Assembly (NCBI GenBank): GCA_018857735.1
Contig: JABMCL010003059.1
Span: 96,001 to 160,000 of the forward strand
From: Alviniconcha marisindica
Lineage: Eukaryota; Mollusca; Gastropoda; Provannidae
Direction of reading: 5' to 3'
Length of the DNA: 64,000 nucleotides
Of the stretch, positions 12,746 through 26,035 are shown piece by piece. A program made the position numbers and the translations under genes. A model generated the notes under the pieces. That model saw nothing but the letters and a program-made list of their open reading frames with translations, searched no databases and was not told where the DNA came from. Positions within the stretch are counted from its first letter, which is position 1, and every line of letters begins with the position of its first letter.

Positions 12746-13314
12746 CATGCTTTGAGACTGCTTGCATTTATGTAGTCAGCCGGAGGTTGGAGACACTTTC
12801 CTGTGCCCAGCCCCACCTCCACATCCATCCCATTTTTCTGTCTTTCTTCACCCCCCCCCCCCACAAACAACTGCCCCTCTTTTCCCCTTATTGTATTGTG
12901 TTTATTTTTATTTTTTAAAATGTCATTTGCATGCTCTCCGGCTTTTCACACTCGTTACAAACTAGGGGCTTTGGAATATAGCACGTTTACCATTTACCCA
13001 GGACTGAATCGGTCTGAACTGGGAGAAGGAAAACAAATGTGTATACATGTACATACAGGATGGCTGTTACAAGACTGATCTTGTAAATTGTACACGGCTA
13101 TGGTGTGCTTAACTGACTGACTCGGTATGTGGCATTTATCCTTGTTAGGTTCTGTATACATACATGTGAAACCCATATTGCAGATATACCACCCGTGGGA
13201 ATTGAACATTTGGTACAACTCCTATATATATGTATATATATATATGTAACACACCTGTGTATTCTTTTTATAAAGTGTACTCTGTACTCCTTGACTGCCT
13301 GTATTTCTGCAGTA

Positions 13315-13405
13315 ATAATAATAATAATAGTTATTAATAGTTTTTGTAGAGCGCACTTTCAGCACCGGCGTGGGACTGCTCAGTGCACCTTACACAATAC
13401 CCATC
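13315..13405 (-). mobile_element. LINE tail fragment
   Basis: An aataat run followed by tttttgtagagcgcactttcagcacc and caccttacacaa resembles the 3' end of the LINE at 41076 (aataat run, then agagcgcccatct and gcgctttacaa). Only the last 90 bp or so is present. Confidence 0.45.
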
Positions 13406-13504
13406 TGAATTTGTTTTAGTTTTTTTTTCTTGCAAACAAGATGGTAGAGAATTCCTTCCTCAGTCACCCACCCAGCGTCTTGGCCTGAGTGGAGCAAAAG
13501 GTTA

Positions 13505-13600
13505 AGTCCCTCCTGGTGGTTGCTGATGGCGTAGCGGTTAGCGCGCTGACAGAGCGGCAGCCAGTCTGGGTTCAGTTTTGGACTGCCGAGACACTGGCAA
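13505..13600 (+). mobile_element. Degenerate tRNA-like SINE head
   Basis: gatggcgtagcggttagcgc followed by gggttcagttttggactgcc has the A-box and B-box arrangement of a tRNA-related promoter but is too diverged for a tRNA. No tail was identified. Confidence 0.35.
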
Positions 13601-13745
13601 TTGAAAAAGAAGAAGAAAAAAAGGTTTTGGGGCGGGGATCACTGATACCGCTGGCACAGCTCACACAGCTGTGAATGAGTACCCCCACCCCCACCCCATA
13701 ACTGAGCGAGTATCCCCACAGGTTGAGTTGATCTGTTACCCCAGG

Positions 13746-14225
13746 GGGGCGGGGATAGCTCAGTGGTTAGAGCGCCGGACTCGTGATTGAAAGGTCGCGG
13801 GTTCGAATCCCTGCAGGAGCGGCGGGAGAATTTGCTTCTCCAGGGTTGACTTTCTGTGCTGACTCTTATTTCAGTATCCGTTCCACCCCTGTGTTACCGC
13901 AGTAGCACGTAAAAGATCCCGGTCATTCTGCCAAAAGTGCAGGTGGCAGGTTACAGCTAAACACGCATACACCTTACGTATGTGGCTTTGCATGAAGTGA
14001 CATGGAGCATGGTTGTATGGTGTACACAGACCTTGCGCCGAGACGGCAGCAGTTTCATGTGGCACCAGCCATGCCAGCGCTGTAAGTACACCACTTTGGT
14101 GGATATTTAAAAGAAAACGCGCTGTAAAAAGGTAGTCACTCATGTAGAATTACATGCGAGCGCAGTGAGTCTGCTCAAGAGAGCGGAGAATAGCGCTATA
14201 TAAGCGATCATCAATCAATCAATCA
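13746..14225 (+). mobile_element. tRNA-derived SINE with ATCA-repeat tail
   Basis: The head (13750-13825) has a pol III A box (tagctcagtggttagagc) and B box (ggttcgaatcc) in a tRNA-like order. A conserved body (gtaaaagatcccggtcattctgcc) and a 3' domain (gagaatagcgctatataagc) follow, ending in a run of atca units. A second copy is at 26911-27247 in the opposite direction. It is a retroposon, not a working tRNA gene. Confidence 0.8.
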
Positions 14226-14763
14226 ACCCCAGCTGCCTCAGCCTTGAATGTGTGCTCAGAAACAGCTGCATACATAAACCTAAGAGGAGAAGGGTTGCAA
14301 ACTACTCCCCCCCCCCCCCCCACTCCTCACAGCCACATCTCCAGCATCCCTTGCTGATGGTAGCAGTTAGCAAGGGGGAGGGGGTCATGGGTGGGGAGGG
14401 AGGGGGGGGGGGGAGAGAAGAGTAATATAAGACAACACTTTTTATTTCAGACACTGATAATGATACTAGTTTTGTCTGATCAGCTGTCAGGGCATATGAT
14501 TTACGAGCGAATGCAAGAGAGGTTGTGATGCATGAGTCGATACATTTTCTTTGCAGGTGTTGATCTTGTTCAGGTTTCTGTTTTGCTGTTTGTTCGTTTC
14601 ACTTCGCGGAAATTGTTCTCCCCCTTCAGGTCACTATTTTCCAAAGTGACATTATTGCTTGGATGTGTTGTTGCCATATGTGTGTGTGTGTGTGTGTGTG
14701 TGTGCGTTGGTAAGTGAAAATGCTGTTCTAGTCAAATGATTTGCTGAGAAATGTTAGGGGGAG

Positions 14764-14766
<3 letters not shown>

Positions 14767-14809
<43 letters not shown>

Positions 14810-14835
14810 CACACACACACAGAGTGCACTACACA

Positions 14836-14909
<74 letters not shown>

Positions 14910-15120
14910 CACTACACTACACTACACTACACTACACTGTCACATACACTCACAACATGCACACACAGAGTACACTACAACACACACACACAGCACACAC
15001 ACACACTACACTACACTACACTACACTACACTGTCACACACACTCACAACACCCCCTACCACACACACGCACACACAGAGTACACCACTACACACACAAC
15101 ACACACACACACACACACTC
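14767..15120 (+). repeat. CA and CACTA microsatellite complex
   Basis: CA runs interrupted by tandem CACTA pentamers (14907-14938 and 15004-15031) end about 60 bp before the exon at 15179. Reading frames here (His-Thr repeats) are spurious. Confidence 0.95.
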
Positions 15121-15178
15121 GAACACTTCAGTGGAAGATTGCTTTTGTTGAACGGTTTAGTTTTTTTGTCCTGAACAG

Positions 15179-15337
15179 AGTGTCGAATACAGCACACTGC
15201 GAGAGCTTCAGATGTCAGCCCAAAACCTGCGTATCTGCGCTGAGGAGGAAGGGCGACTCCTCAGCTGCTTTTGGCTCACGCAGCTGCCCCCACTCAACGC
15301 ACGCGGCGAGTTCTACGACCCCAAGCTGGTCGAGGAG
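15179..15337 (+). CDS. Unidentified coiled-coil protein, internal exon
   Basis: The acceptor is cctgaacag and the donor gtaaag; the exon is 159 nt, phase 0 at both ends, and open in the frame expected from the exon ending at 7130. It encodes SVEYSTLRELQMSAQNLRIC, then a less helical part with FWLTQLPPLNARGEFYDPKL, ending VEE. The aromatic and proline-rich centre suggests a short folded or docking segment between helices. A long CA/CACTA repeat ends about 60 bp upstream. Function unknown. Confidence 0.75.
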
Positions 15338-16291
15338 GTAAAGCCTGTGGTCCCAGGAACAAATCTGATTTGGAACTGACCCAGCCGCGAGGAAGCACGG
15401 GTGCAGAAATTAATTCCAGTGCCCTCTGCTGGGAATCCAGAACTGTTAAAAGTTCTCTCTCTCTCTCTCTTATGCTTGGGGGAAATCAGAAGTACAGGTT
15501 TAAAATGCAGGATCCGATGCTCTGTGCCAGAGTGAAAGGCTCAGAAGGAGAATCAGATTCGTACGGTGCGGCATTATATCCACGAACATGTGACGAGAGT
15601 CGGGGTGGTGACTGATTACATCAGAAAGATTCTGAGTGTACAAAATGATAAGAAACTGGTCCCAGGACAGAGCCCTGGGGAACCCCACAAGTCAGAAATG
15701 GAAAGACTGAAAGAAGAAGAAAAAGAAGACTGTATTTCAAACTCGAAATCAACAAAGACTGGTGTAGTTGTTCTGCGAACGCTAAGCAGAATGAAGCTCC
15801 AGACTAGCAGTGTTTGGTGAAAGTTGACCGAAGAATTTTGTGTTGTGTGTTATAAACAGCGTAGTTTGATAAAAGGATCTTTGACGAAAAAAGAAAAGAA
15901 GTACAGGTTTACATGCTTTGCCAAGTGCCTGGCATTCTGCCTTTCTCATTTCTGCCAGTCTATTTCATTAACAACAACAACCCCCCCACCCCCAAATCCT
16001 TTAACCAACATAAAGTAATGTCACAAACAAAAGATCAGACTTTAGATATGACCATTGTTGGCTAGATATTAAATATCAAATATCATCACCACCACCTTTT
16101 TTTTCTTTTCTTTCTTTTTTCAAATAGTGGTTAATTGAGCTGATCGTTGGCACCATGTACTGCTGTGACACCATACACGTTTGTATGTTTGTTGTTGTGG
16201 TTATTATATTTGATTCCTTTTTTTTTTCCTTCTCTTTGCTGGGATGATACTAATGGTGTTTTTCACCAGCGGGTTATGCCCCTCGTTTCAG
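15338..16291. other. Intron sequence, nothing recognised
   Basis: Between two exons of the first gene; a CT run at 15455 and AT-rich tracts only. Confidence 0.5.
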
Positions 16292-16430
16292 AACGAGAAC
16301 CTGAAGGTGGAGCTGCGCAAGCAGAAGTCCCGCTACGACCTCCTGGCGCACACAGTCCGCGAACAGCAGGAGAGGCTTCACGCCACCAACGCTCTCCGCA
16401 AGAAATGGGAAACCACACTGTATAAGCAAT
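16292..16430 (+). CDS. Unidentified coiled-coil protein, second coiled-coil exon
   Basis: The acceptor is ctcgtttcag and the donor gtgagt. Phase 0 at entry joins the previous exon, and 139 nt gives phase 1 at exit. The sequence (NENLKVELRKQKSRYDLLAH, then TVREQQERLHATNALRKKWE) is charged and heptad-like, a clear coiled coil. It ends at YKQ with one base of the next codon. Confidence 0.8.
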
Positions 16431-17824
16431 GTGAGTTACACTAAAGCCCTGCTGTCGGAAAGACGTTTTTGAATGTCGTACTCAAAACAAAACAAACAAG
16501 AAAAAGCAAACAAGGAAAAAATGCTGTTCATGGTTTCTTCTGAGTTCTTGATTTTTTTTTTTTTTTTTAATTTTTTTTTTTTAGTTGACGTTGTGTGTAG
16601 TGAGGGTTGGTTAGTTACTATTGGTGATGGTTGTCTTTTTTTTTCGTTTCTTTTTTTTCCCCTCATGTTTCCCACTGTGAGGTGAAAGTGAGGTTCACCT
16701 GCACTGTGTGGTTAAAGTCTTTTACAGTCTGTGCAGTACAGGTGACACCATTGATTTTTTGGGATTTTTTTAATTTTTAATTTATCTCCATGCCTTGATT
16801 TTGTCTAAGCCTGTGTTTTTGTTTTTGTTTGTTTGTTTGTTTTTCTCTCTCCTCGCTCTCTCTTTGTTTTGTTTTTCTTTTTCTCTCCTACCCTCCGCCC
16901 CCGCCCCCGCCCCCTTTCTGGAATGAAACTGGGCATGTGCTTGATGCTGAAAGAAAGACTGTGGCTGCCAGACATTATTCATATGGGAAACAGCATATAG
17001 CAACCCCCAGAGGCTGTGGCTGGTAGTGATGACTCCTTGTCTGCTGACTTGCATGGTGATCGGTGTTCCGGCACAAAGCTTGGCTCAAAGTGCCATCTTC
17101 TTGTCTTGGTGAGACTCATCAAGAATTAGACTGAAACAAGATCGTGAAAGGAAAGTGCTGTTTTTTAGAAGAGTTTTTGTTGTTGTTTAAAGTCGCCCTG
17201 CCCCTGCCCCCCCAAAAAAAAGGAGAAAGATCCAAACTCATAAAAGATTATGAGGAACACTAATTTAATATGACAATGCTAAACGTGTGAGAATTTTCGA
17301 GGTAAACCCCTTTTTCAAGCAAATTTTTTTTTTTTTTAAATCAGCAGCTAAATGGTTGAAATGAAAATGTACTTATCCAGTTTTAGTTGTGGTGTGCTCA
17401 ATGCCTCGAGTGTTTGGAAGAATGTTGGCATGACAGGACCCCCCCCTCCCCCACCCCCACTCCCCCAAAAAGGGAAAAAAGAATCAAATGATGCATTTTT
17501 TTTGCCCATATTTAACCCCTTCACTGCCCCAGCCTGTAAAATTTTCAGGCTGAAAAGTGCACTCATTCATGCTTGGAAACAGTATATTTGATGATCCCAT
17601 AACAAATCTACTTTCACCACTGTGCATTTTGATAGAAATCCTTTCATGTGCTCATTGAAAAGGGGCAAAAAAGCCTTAATGATTTCAAATTTGGCGCATT
17701 TGTTTGTCATGTTCGGAGTGACGGCGCAGTAAGCATAGCAGTGAAAGGGTTACGGCTGTGTGTGCTGGACACGGCCATTGAGCTGGCCTGTGTGCGGGTG
17801 CTGAAGCTGCATGTGTGTTTTCAG

Positions 17825-17920
17825 ACGAGCATTTCCTCAAACACCAGTTGACTACGCCTGCTATGCGAGCGGCGGCCGCCGTTACCCCGTTTGTCACGTC
17901 CTTCAGGCATGTGGTCGTGC
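17825..17920 (+). CDS. Unidentified coiled-coil protein, exon with uncertain 3' end
   Basis: After the acceptor tgttttcag the frame continues with YEHFLKHQLTTPAMRAAAAV and stays open to a stop at 18001-18003. A phase-1 donor is needed to join the terminal exon at 22084. The GT at 17921 satisfies the phase but is a poor consensus; 17933 is another. Otherwise this may be an alternative terminal exon ending at the 18001 stop. The start and the first dozen residues are convincing; the end is not. Confidence 0.45.
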
Positions 17921-18104
17921 GTGCTGTGCAGTGTGCCGCAAAACGCATCGTGTGGTCCACAGGGGCTTTCTCGTCTTTTGCACACAATCCTGTATATGTA
18001 TAATCCTCTCCTTCTGACACGTTCTTATTTTCTTTCTTTTTTTGTGTGTGTGTGAATTAATCCCTTGAAAATTAATGATTAACATCAGTTTAAAGAAGAA
18101 GAAA

Positions 18105-18172
18105 AAAGTAAGTAAGTAATTTGGTGTTTTACGCCCAGTCAACCATTACGGTTATCTCAGGGCGTAAGAAAA
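18105..18172 (-). repeat. Short dispersed repeat, third copy
   Basis: gtaagtaagtaatttggtgt then tttacgcccagtcaaccatt is the inverse of the 38745 and 47612 copies, with an aagt-type tail. Confidence 0.45.
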
Positions 18173-18348
18173 AAGAGATTAACGACAAATTGTTACTGTA
18201 ACTTTGACTCAGAATTGTCAGCCGTGCAAAATGCAGAACTTAACAGAAAAGAAATGCATCTGACAGTCGTCAGTGTATTGTCTATACTGTGATCTCTTTT
18301 GGTTTGTGAACATGAAACAGCAAAGTGGTAGGCTTTTGCCAAGAGTAG

Positions 18349-18535
18349 GTGATGCGGTGGCTGAAATGTTATGTGTAATGTGTGTGACTGTCTAAGAAAT
18401 ATGTAACAGGCACCGCGGTAACGATGCTGAAAGACTGTCGCTCAATGTGATTATGTGATGCAGTGGCTGAAATGTTACGTGTAAGGTCTGTGACTGTCTA
18501 AGAATATGTAACAGGCACCTCAGTAATGACCTGTG
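18349..18535 (+). repeat. Two-copy tandem duplication
   Basis: gtgatgcggtggctgaaatg ... gactgtctaagaaatatgta ... acaggcaccgcggtaa recurs about 115 bp later with small changes. Confidence 0.75.
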
Positions 18536-19346
18536 TTTCTAGTGGATTTTAGTTGGGTTGTATCAGCTTTGTTTTGTAATTGCTTCCTTTCTTAACGGGC
18601 AAACTGTATTTGAAGTCTAAATGTGTGTGAAACTGCAAATGGGAAGAAGCTATGAGTGCCTTCAGTATCACGCATCTGGTGTTTTTACTTATTTTTTCAT
18701 TAGGAATGTGATTGCACTGACTTCTGACATATATATATAATAATAATCTGTATGTATATATATATATTTATTCTGATACCTTCTTGCTGCGTGCACACAA
18801 GTAAACACGTCTGCTTTTTGAAAGGGGTGCAGTTGTGTGTTTTCAGTGTAAAACTACACAGCATCTTTTCTTCTCCTGCCTTTCCATCCAGCCTCCTCCC
18901 ACCCATTGTGCTTCTCTTGCAGTCGCTCGTTTGTCTGCCTCTCTTTCAGTAATGACTTGGAAGGGGAACGGCTCAGGGGCCGGAAAGTGGTAGTCGTGTC
19001 CCCTGATGTATGCAGGTGTGAACTCTGTTGAGCCGTTGCATTTGGGTGGTTTATGTCGCATGATTTTCTTTCATCGGTCTTTTTTTATTTTTTATTAAGG
19101 AACATTTTATTTTATTTTTAAAAAATTTGCAACCGTGATTTTTTGTTTAACAACCATGAATTTTGAGTGTCGTGAAAAATGGGTGTCAGGGCAGTGGTGA
19201 GGGTTTACTGTCTGGCCATCTGTCTGGGCAACTTTAACATGGCTTTAATTTTTTTGGGGGGGTCGGGTGATGGGGCATGTTTGGCTCACTGTTTTGGAGA
19301 ATGCAGGGTTTTGCGTTGATGTCTGTGAAGGGCCCATGGGTTTCTT

Positions 19347-19440
19347 GATAATGATATACTTTATTCCTCCCAGCGGGAAATTAAAGTTGTCGTTCAACCT
19401 CATACATTAACACACAACCAAAAATTTAAATGGTATCTTG
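19347..19440 (-). mobile_element. Retroposon 3' tail, GGGANNAATAAAGTAT type
   Basis: Minus strand reads tgaacgacaactttaatttc, cgctgggaggaataaagtat. This is a widespread LINE/SINE tail type; a related copy is at 39705-39925. A CA/TGCA repeat lies between it and more shared sequence at 19670-19740. Confidence 0.5.
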
Positions 19441-20029
19441 ATCATTCAAGGTCATTGCACACGCACACACACACACACACACACACGAACACATGCACAC
19501 ACACACGTACACATGCATGCACACACACACATGTGCACATGCATGCACACACGCACGCATGCACGCACACATGCATGCATGCACACACCACCAACAACAA
19601 AAAATAGGCGCTCAGTGTACCTACACCCCTCATCTCGCAAACTACATACCTCTGTTGCTAATACCTAGCAAACCCAAATTGACTCGGATAATGCTATATC
19701 GACCAGACCAAAACGTAAGACTGTCTGATGAAATCAAATCTTTAGGTACACACATCGCCCTTACCCTCTTTGTGAAAGTTATCATCCTCAACAGAAGTGC
19801 TGATGCGCGCACACACACATAGGTAATGACTATTATAATTTTAATTGAAAACTAATAGAGCAGAGTGTTGAAACTCCTTGAGGTCTCACCTAATGGGACA
19901 TACATTACAAGTTTGCAAATCGCCAAAGCAAGGCGTTTCGTTCATCACATGACAGCCTCCTGCTTGGTCATACTGTGGATCTATCCAGGGGCAGTGTTGT
20001 CCACGTCAAGAACTTGATTCAGAATTGTC

Positions 20030-20740
20030 AGCACTTGAGATTGCTTAGAACAGTGGAAAGTGAATGTGCAATTTTAAAGACAAGGCCTAATTTTGAGATT
20101 GCTTAGAACTGAGGAAAGTGAATGTGCATTTAAGACTAGGCCTAAGGTACTGTCATGAGATTGCTTAGAACAGTGGAAAGTGAATGTGCAATTAAGACTA
20201 GGCCTAAGGTATGTCATGAGATTGCTTAGAACTGTGGAAAGTGAATGTGCAATTAAGACTAGGCCTAAGGTGCTGTCACGAGATTGCTTAGAACAGTGAA
20301 AAGTGAATGTGCAATCAAGACTAAACCCAGATTGTGAGATTGCTTAGAACTGGAAAGTGAATGTGCAATTAAGCTAGGCCTAAGTGTGTCGAGATTGCTT
20401 AGAACAGTGGAAAGATTGCTTAGAACTGTGGAAATGAATGTGCAATTAAGACTAGGCCTAAGGTGCGTTGAGGCAGCTAAGGTGCTGGTGCTGTGAGATT
20501 GCTTGGAAGAACAATGTGGAAAGTGAATGTGCAGTTACCAGACTACGTGCTCTAATGTGTATTCAGCTAAGGTACTGTGAGATTGCTTAGAACAGTGAAA
20601 AGTGAATGTGCAATCAAGACTAAACCTTGTGAGATTGCTTAGAACCATGGAAAGTGAATGTGCAGTTAAGACTAGGCCTAATTGTGAGATTGCTTAGAAC
20701 AGTGGAAAATGAATGTGCAATTGAGACTAGGCCTAAGGTG
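20030..20740 (+). repeat. Imperfect tandem array, about 60-bp unit
   Basis: At least eleven degenerate units of gagattgcttagaacagtgg, aaagtgaatgtgcaattaag, actaggcctaaggt. Spacing is irregular from internal deletions. Confidence 0.85.
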
Positions 20741-20920
20741 CAGTTGCCAGGCAGCTAGGTGTTTGATGTTGCAGTTAGGGTTGCGAACAAAATTCAGCCT
20801 CTGCTCTTTGTATTCAGCAGTATGTGTTGGTTTCTCTTTGTGCTCACATGTATGTGCTTTTCTTTTTCTGAATGATGTTACGGTTTCTCTTGACCTCTTG
20901 CCTGTTTTGTGCATGCTGCA

Positions 20921-21419
<499 letters not shown>

Positions 21420-21649
21420 AAAAGGAGAGTGAAGAGACTATGTAGAAGATGTTACAGAATTAAGAATCAGTGAAAGTGGATACATTGAGGACTTTACAAA
21501 ATTTCACCAATTTAGGTTTATTGTGATGAAGTGGATCATATTGATATTATGTTTAAAACTTTCAACTAATTTTGTTTGGTGTGAAAAAAATCATTTTGCT
21601 TTGTTTGCATGTTCAAATCCTGTTTTGCAGTGCAAGGCAGCAAACCTCT

Positions 21650-22083
21650 TTGTTTTTGTTGTTTCTGCATTTAGATAAGAGAGTGTCTGCATACTTGACT
21701 AAGTTTTGCTGTTTGTGCATTTAAACAACAGAGCGTCTGCAATATTTGACTATTGCACTGCGTTTTTGCTGTTTGTGTATTTAAATATGAGTGTCTGCAA
21801 TATTTGACTACAGTTTTTGCTGTTTTTGCATTTAGACAACAGAGTGTCTGCAGATTTGACTAAGCTTTTGCTGTTTGTGCATTTAGACAACTGTATCTGC
21901 AGATTTGACTTAAGTTTTTGTTGTTTTGCTTTCCAGGGTGTCTGCAGATTTGACTAAGCTTCTGCTGTTTGTGCATTTAGACAACTGTATCTGTAGATTT
22001 GACTTAAGTTTTTGTTGTTTGTGCATTTAGACAACAGTGTATCTGCAGATTTGACTGAGTTTTTGCTGTTTGTGCACTTGCAG
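21650..22083 (+). repeat. Tandem array whose unit resembles a 3' splice site
   Basis: About seven units of 55-65 bp: tttttgctgtttgtgcattt, agacaacagagtgtctgcag, atttgactaag. Each tttgtgcatttag looks like an acceptor, and the last unit, changed to tttgtgcacttgcag, supplies the acceptor of the terminal exon at 22084. Confidence 0.85.
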
Positions 22084-22204
22084 TGAGCCACACGAACAGG
22101 ATGTTGGAGCGCTCCAAGGAGAATTTTGATGAAGCCGGCCTGGTTCCTTCGAAGCAGAAATCCACGCGCAAAGCATTGGCTCAGCCAATCAAGGATAAAA
22201 ACTG
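22084..22204 (+). CDS. Unidentified coiled-coil protein, terminal exon
   Basis: The acceptor is gtgcacttgcag at 22083. In the frame entered in phase 1 the exon encodes SHTNRMLERSKENFDEAGLV, then PSKQKSTRKALAQPIKDKN and a TGA at 22202-22204. The basic tail after a short helix is plausible as a protein C-terminus. The alternative phase gives only about 14 residues before a stop. The acceptor is embedded in the last unit of a roughly 60-bp tandem repeat. An AATAAA lies about 380 nt downstream. Confidence 0.6.
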
Positions 22205-22582
22205 AAACAGGCAGCATTTCCACGTCGTTACATTTCAGTCTCAAAGCAAAGTTTAATAATAATAATAATAATAATAACGCATGTGTGCCACAGGAGGATA
22301 ATGGAGTCTTTTGGAGAAATGTTCTACTGAGTTTTTATGTTCTTCAGCCAGCACAGATACCGTTTCACGTCTGGTTTCCGCGTGTAGGACACATTTTTGA
22401 AAACTGCAGTTGTTTGGAGCTTGTGTTTGGGAACCCAACGACTTTAAGTATTAATGATGCTGCTGGTTTGGCTGCAAGCTTTCTGGCTTGTGGGCGGGAG
22501 GCTGAGTGCATGGTTAGTTTCAGAGACGAGCAGGTCCTGTGATACTGTTGTCAGCGCCCCCTTGTGGGGATTATGATTGTAC

Positions 22583-22588
22583 AATAAA
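22583..22588 (+). terminator. Probable polyadenylation signal of the first gene
   Basis: A canonical AATAAA lies within acaataaagttgtctgggtg, followed by GT-rich sequence, about 380 nt after the TGA at 22202. Position and context suit the 3' end of the unidentified coiled-coil gene. Confidence 0.5.
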
Positions 22589-22604
22589 GTTGTCTGGGTG
22601 AAAT

Positions 22605-25525
22605 AGCCTGTGTGAGATGTTCAGCTTTTGTTTCATATCGGGGGACCAATGTGAATGCTTGTTTAGTGTGTCTTGGGCTGTGTCGGTGCCGCCTTTCTCT
22701 TGATCATTGCTATGTGCATCATTTGGGTTACTGTTTCTGTTGAGTTCTGGTAAGCTGGTTTTTGATTCTTGTGTGCAGTCATCTGTGGTTTTCTGGCATT
22801 ACGGAGAAACGCCTGTTTCTGGCATCATGGTGGTTAACTTATAAGTGTATTATATATGATGTAAATATCAAAATAATATGTAATATTTTCACCCTCCCTC
22901 TGCTTTTCTCACCCTCTCTTTGTTTTATGCTGTGTTGTACAGTTTCATTTCATGCTTACAAGTATCCGTATTCTGCGTTTTCTGTTATTTCTTTCCCGTG
23001 CACCCGTCTTCTGCATTTTTGTGTTTTCCATCATCACTGTTCCCCTTGTGACTGTGACTGTTGCACAGCTCGTGGAAAAAAGTTCCCGCTTTCTTCACCT
23101 TCTCTCATTGTTGTAGGGAGCAGCGGCAAGTTTATTCCCCACTTTCAAAATCTGAATTCTCTCTAACCTTCTTCGACAACCCAGACCAGCACAGGTGAAT
23201 GTCAGTTCCGAGTGTCGTTAAAAAGTTCGCTTCTGCGATGTTGATCCAGATACACTGGCTCTGCAACTAGCGTTTTGTGTGCACTGGGTACTAGGGAATA
23301 ATAGCGTCTCGCTCCCTGAAACAGTGTTTTTTTCCCATGCGCTCTTGAGTTAATTGCCTCCCACTTCGTTTCGTTTTTCGGGGCAGATCATGTTTGTCGG
23401 CCATTTGTAGTGCTCCTCAGTAAATGCTAAACTTCTGTCACTGACGAGCAGATACTGGAAAGTGGAAGACTGTGCCTCTTGTCGCTTTTAATTTTATGCC
23501 AAAAATTGGGCTTGATGGGATGAGCATTAAATTTTATAATTACAGCAGTGGTCGCTACATTGATGGGCGCTGGCATGTCAGTCTTTTGAAGTCAAATTGA
23601 GTGCCATAGGACTGAAAGCTTGGAGGATAAGTACATTTATCCTTTGGCTGATTTTGTTAGTTTGCTTTCTTGTTGGAAGCACTGGTGAATGGATGCTTTT
23701 GGTAACTACCAAAGAGGCGCGTGGATTCGAGGCGAAAAAGTGAAAATGATCCTTTTTTTAAATTTTATTTACACAGGGGCACTTTTCATTATTTTACGGT
23801 TTGACAAAAATGAACTGCCCTGGAATTATTTTCGTTTGATTTTTCAGATAACATTTTGCAGTTTAATATTACAACTGTATTTTCTTTGCAGTTACTCACC
23901 CCCACCCCCCACACCCCCCACCCCCAACCCCACCCCCCAACATACACACACACACACAAAACAACATTTTCATGCCATTTATTTATTATTGTTTACAATT
24001 TACTCTCTCTTAAGTCACTGCGAGGCTTTTCCATAGAGTGCATAGTTTCATGGAGGGATGCCCATTGCTTGAAGTCCAGCGGCCCACCCCTCTAACCCTC
24101 TTAAGACCTCTGTCACCCGCAGCAGGAAGAGGCAGTCTTACAATGGTGGCTACAGTTGTTTGAATTGCACCGCTGCTTTTGCCAGTACTCGTAGGTTAAT
24201 GTTGTCCTCGGTGCTCCAGTAAATGGAGGCTTGTCTCCTCTTCTCTGTTCTTTGAGGAAAAAAGAAGAGCAGCAGTGCCTCCAGAGATGATTAATGTGCT
24301 TTTCTTCCAACTTTCGCTGCGGAAGACTGGTTCTTATTCTTCTGGGATGGTTGGGTGTTTGGTGCGGTGGGCCCTGGTGTAGCAAGAATCTGATCAGCTG
24401 GCCCGTTTTGCCCCGAACACCCGCTGTCCCCGAGTTTACAGTCGTCTCCTCTTCTTCCTTTACACTCTCACAGCCTTCCTTTTCCAGTCGCCCCACTTTA
24501 GCAAAATTGATGACAAGATGGGCCTGTTTTGCCCTGAACTTCCCGATGTCACTCCCCCCCCCCCAACATGAGTTTACAGTCATCTCCTTGTCTTCCTTTA
24601 CTCTTTCGTTCACAATCTTCCTCTTCCAGTCGTCCTAGTTTATTGAACTTGATCAGCTGGGGCTGTTTAGCCGTGAACAGCCCCCCCACACCCCAAGTTT
24701 ACAGTCATCTCCTTGTCTTCTTTTGCTGTTCACAATCTTTCTCTTCCAGTCATCCTAGTTTAGCAAACTTGATCAGCTGGGTCTGTTTAGCCGTGAACAC
24801 CCCCCCCCCCCCCCCCACCCCAGTTTACAGTCATCTCCTTGTCTTCCTTTGCTCTTCACAATCTTCCTTGTCCAGTCTGTGAAGACACCACCCCCCACCC
24901 TCCACCGCCGTGATCAGAAATCTTTTATCTCATATTTTGCCTTGCAACAACTGCATGTTTGTCTTGTGCATAGACTGATAGAGACTGTTTATATTATCTA
25001 GAAATACCTTTGTGTTTTGTTTTCGAAATGCTTGGCTCCTTGCTTGCTCTTCCTCCCTTTTCATTCTGCAGATGTAGCTTTCTCTGGCCCCATTTTGATG
25101 TCTTCCGCGTCATACCGGTAATAAGCACTTTGTGCCTTTCCTCTTCGCCAAAAAATGTTTTTAGTTTTCATTGTTTTGTTTTTTTAACCCCCACTGCACT
25201 GCATCTGTCCTGCTGACATTTGTAAAGAAAAAACGCAGTAGAAGTCACGAATGATAAAAATGCCCACAAGTGTTAGTTTTGTTGTTGTGTGGGTTTTTTT
25301 TGGGGGGTGGGGTGTGGGGGGAGCGTTACTTTTCATTTTTCACCTGTGCTTTCAGACCTGCTTCCAAGTAAAACCAAATGTTTGAAACATGCACCTCTGA
25401 CTCTGAGACTGATGTAAATATTTTGTTAATAAAATTTGGCACAGATCATGGATTTGAATGATGCAAATTGGACACCACTGAGAAAGATAATAAACATGTC
25501 TGTGTTGTACACTGTGTGCTGTGTG

Positions 25526-25568
<43 letters not shown>

Positions 25569-26026
25569 AGTGTGTGTGAGTGTGTGTGTGGAGGGGTGGG
25601 GGTTAACAGCAACAACAGAGCTACAAGTCTCAGTACCCTATCTTTTAATTAACATCCGTTACAGCTGAGAAACAGAAACTAACACTGCACTAACTGGCAG
25701 TGCTGATCGATGATCCAACCACATTAAAAATTTGTGATGAGTACAGCGCCTGTGGGCCACTGCCCTGGCAGAATTCCTTACAATTTTCACTTGCCAAAGG
25801 TGAGGCACAAAGAGACTCTTAGTACACCTTCCTCTGGACATTTGCAACCCATTGTTTTTCTTTTTTGTTGTTACTTTCAACAAATCCCACAAGAATCTGT
25901 AGAACATTATCAAGACATTGGTTTTTGTGTTTTTTTCACAGGAAAGATCTTTTCTGCTGCGTTTACATTTGGGGCTTTGAGGACCTCCACGGACCTGTAA
26001 TAGGAGGACTATGGGCTTTTAAACTA
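22605..26026. other. Intergenic region
   Basis: Between the poly(A) signal at 22583 and the MITE at 26036 I see no supported gene. It contains a four-copy repeat (24430-24890), C-rich tracts and a GT microsatellite (25528-25600). Confidence 0.5.
24430..24890 (+). repeat. Four-copy tandem repeat, about 120 bp
   Basis: Units of gtttacagtcatctccttgt, cttcctttgctcttcacaat, cttcctcttccagtc, agcaaacttgatcagctggg, tctgtttagccgtgaac, closed by C runs of 7-19. Confidence 0.88.
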
Positions 26027-26035
26027 AAATTTGCC

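Noticed and set aside
13748..13825. Functional tRNA gene
   Set aside because: The tRNA-like part continues into a SINE body and tail with a second, reverse copy at 26911, so it is a retroposon head.
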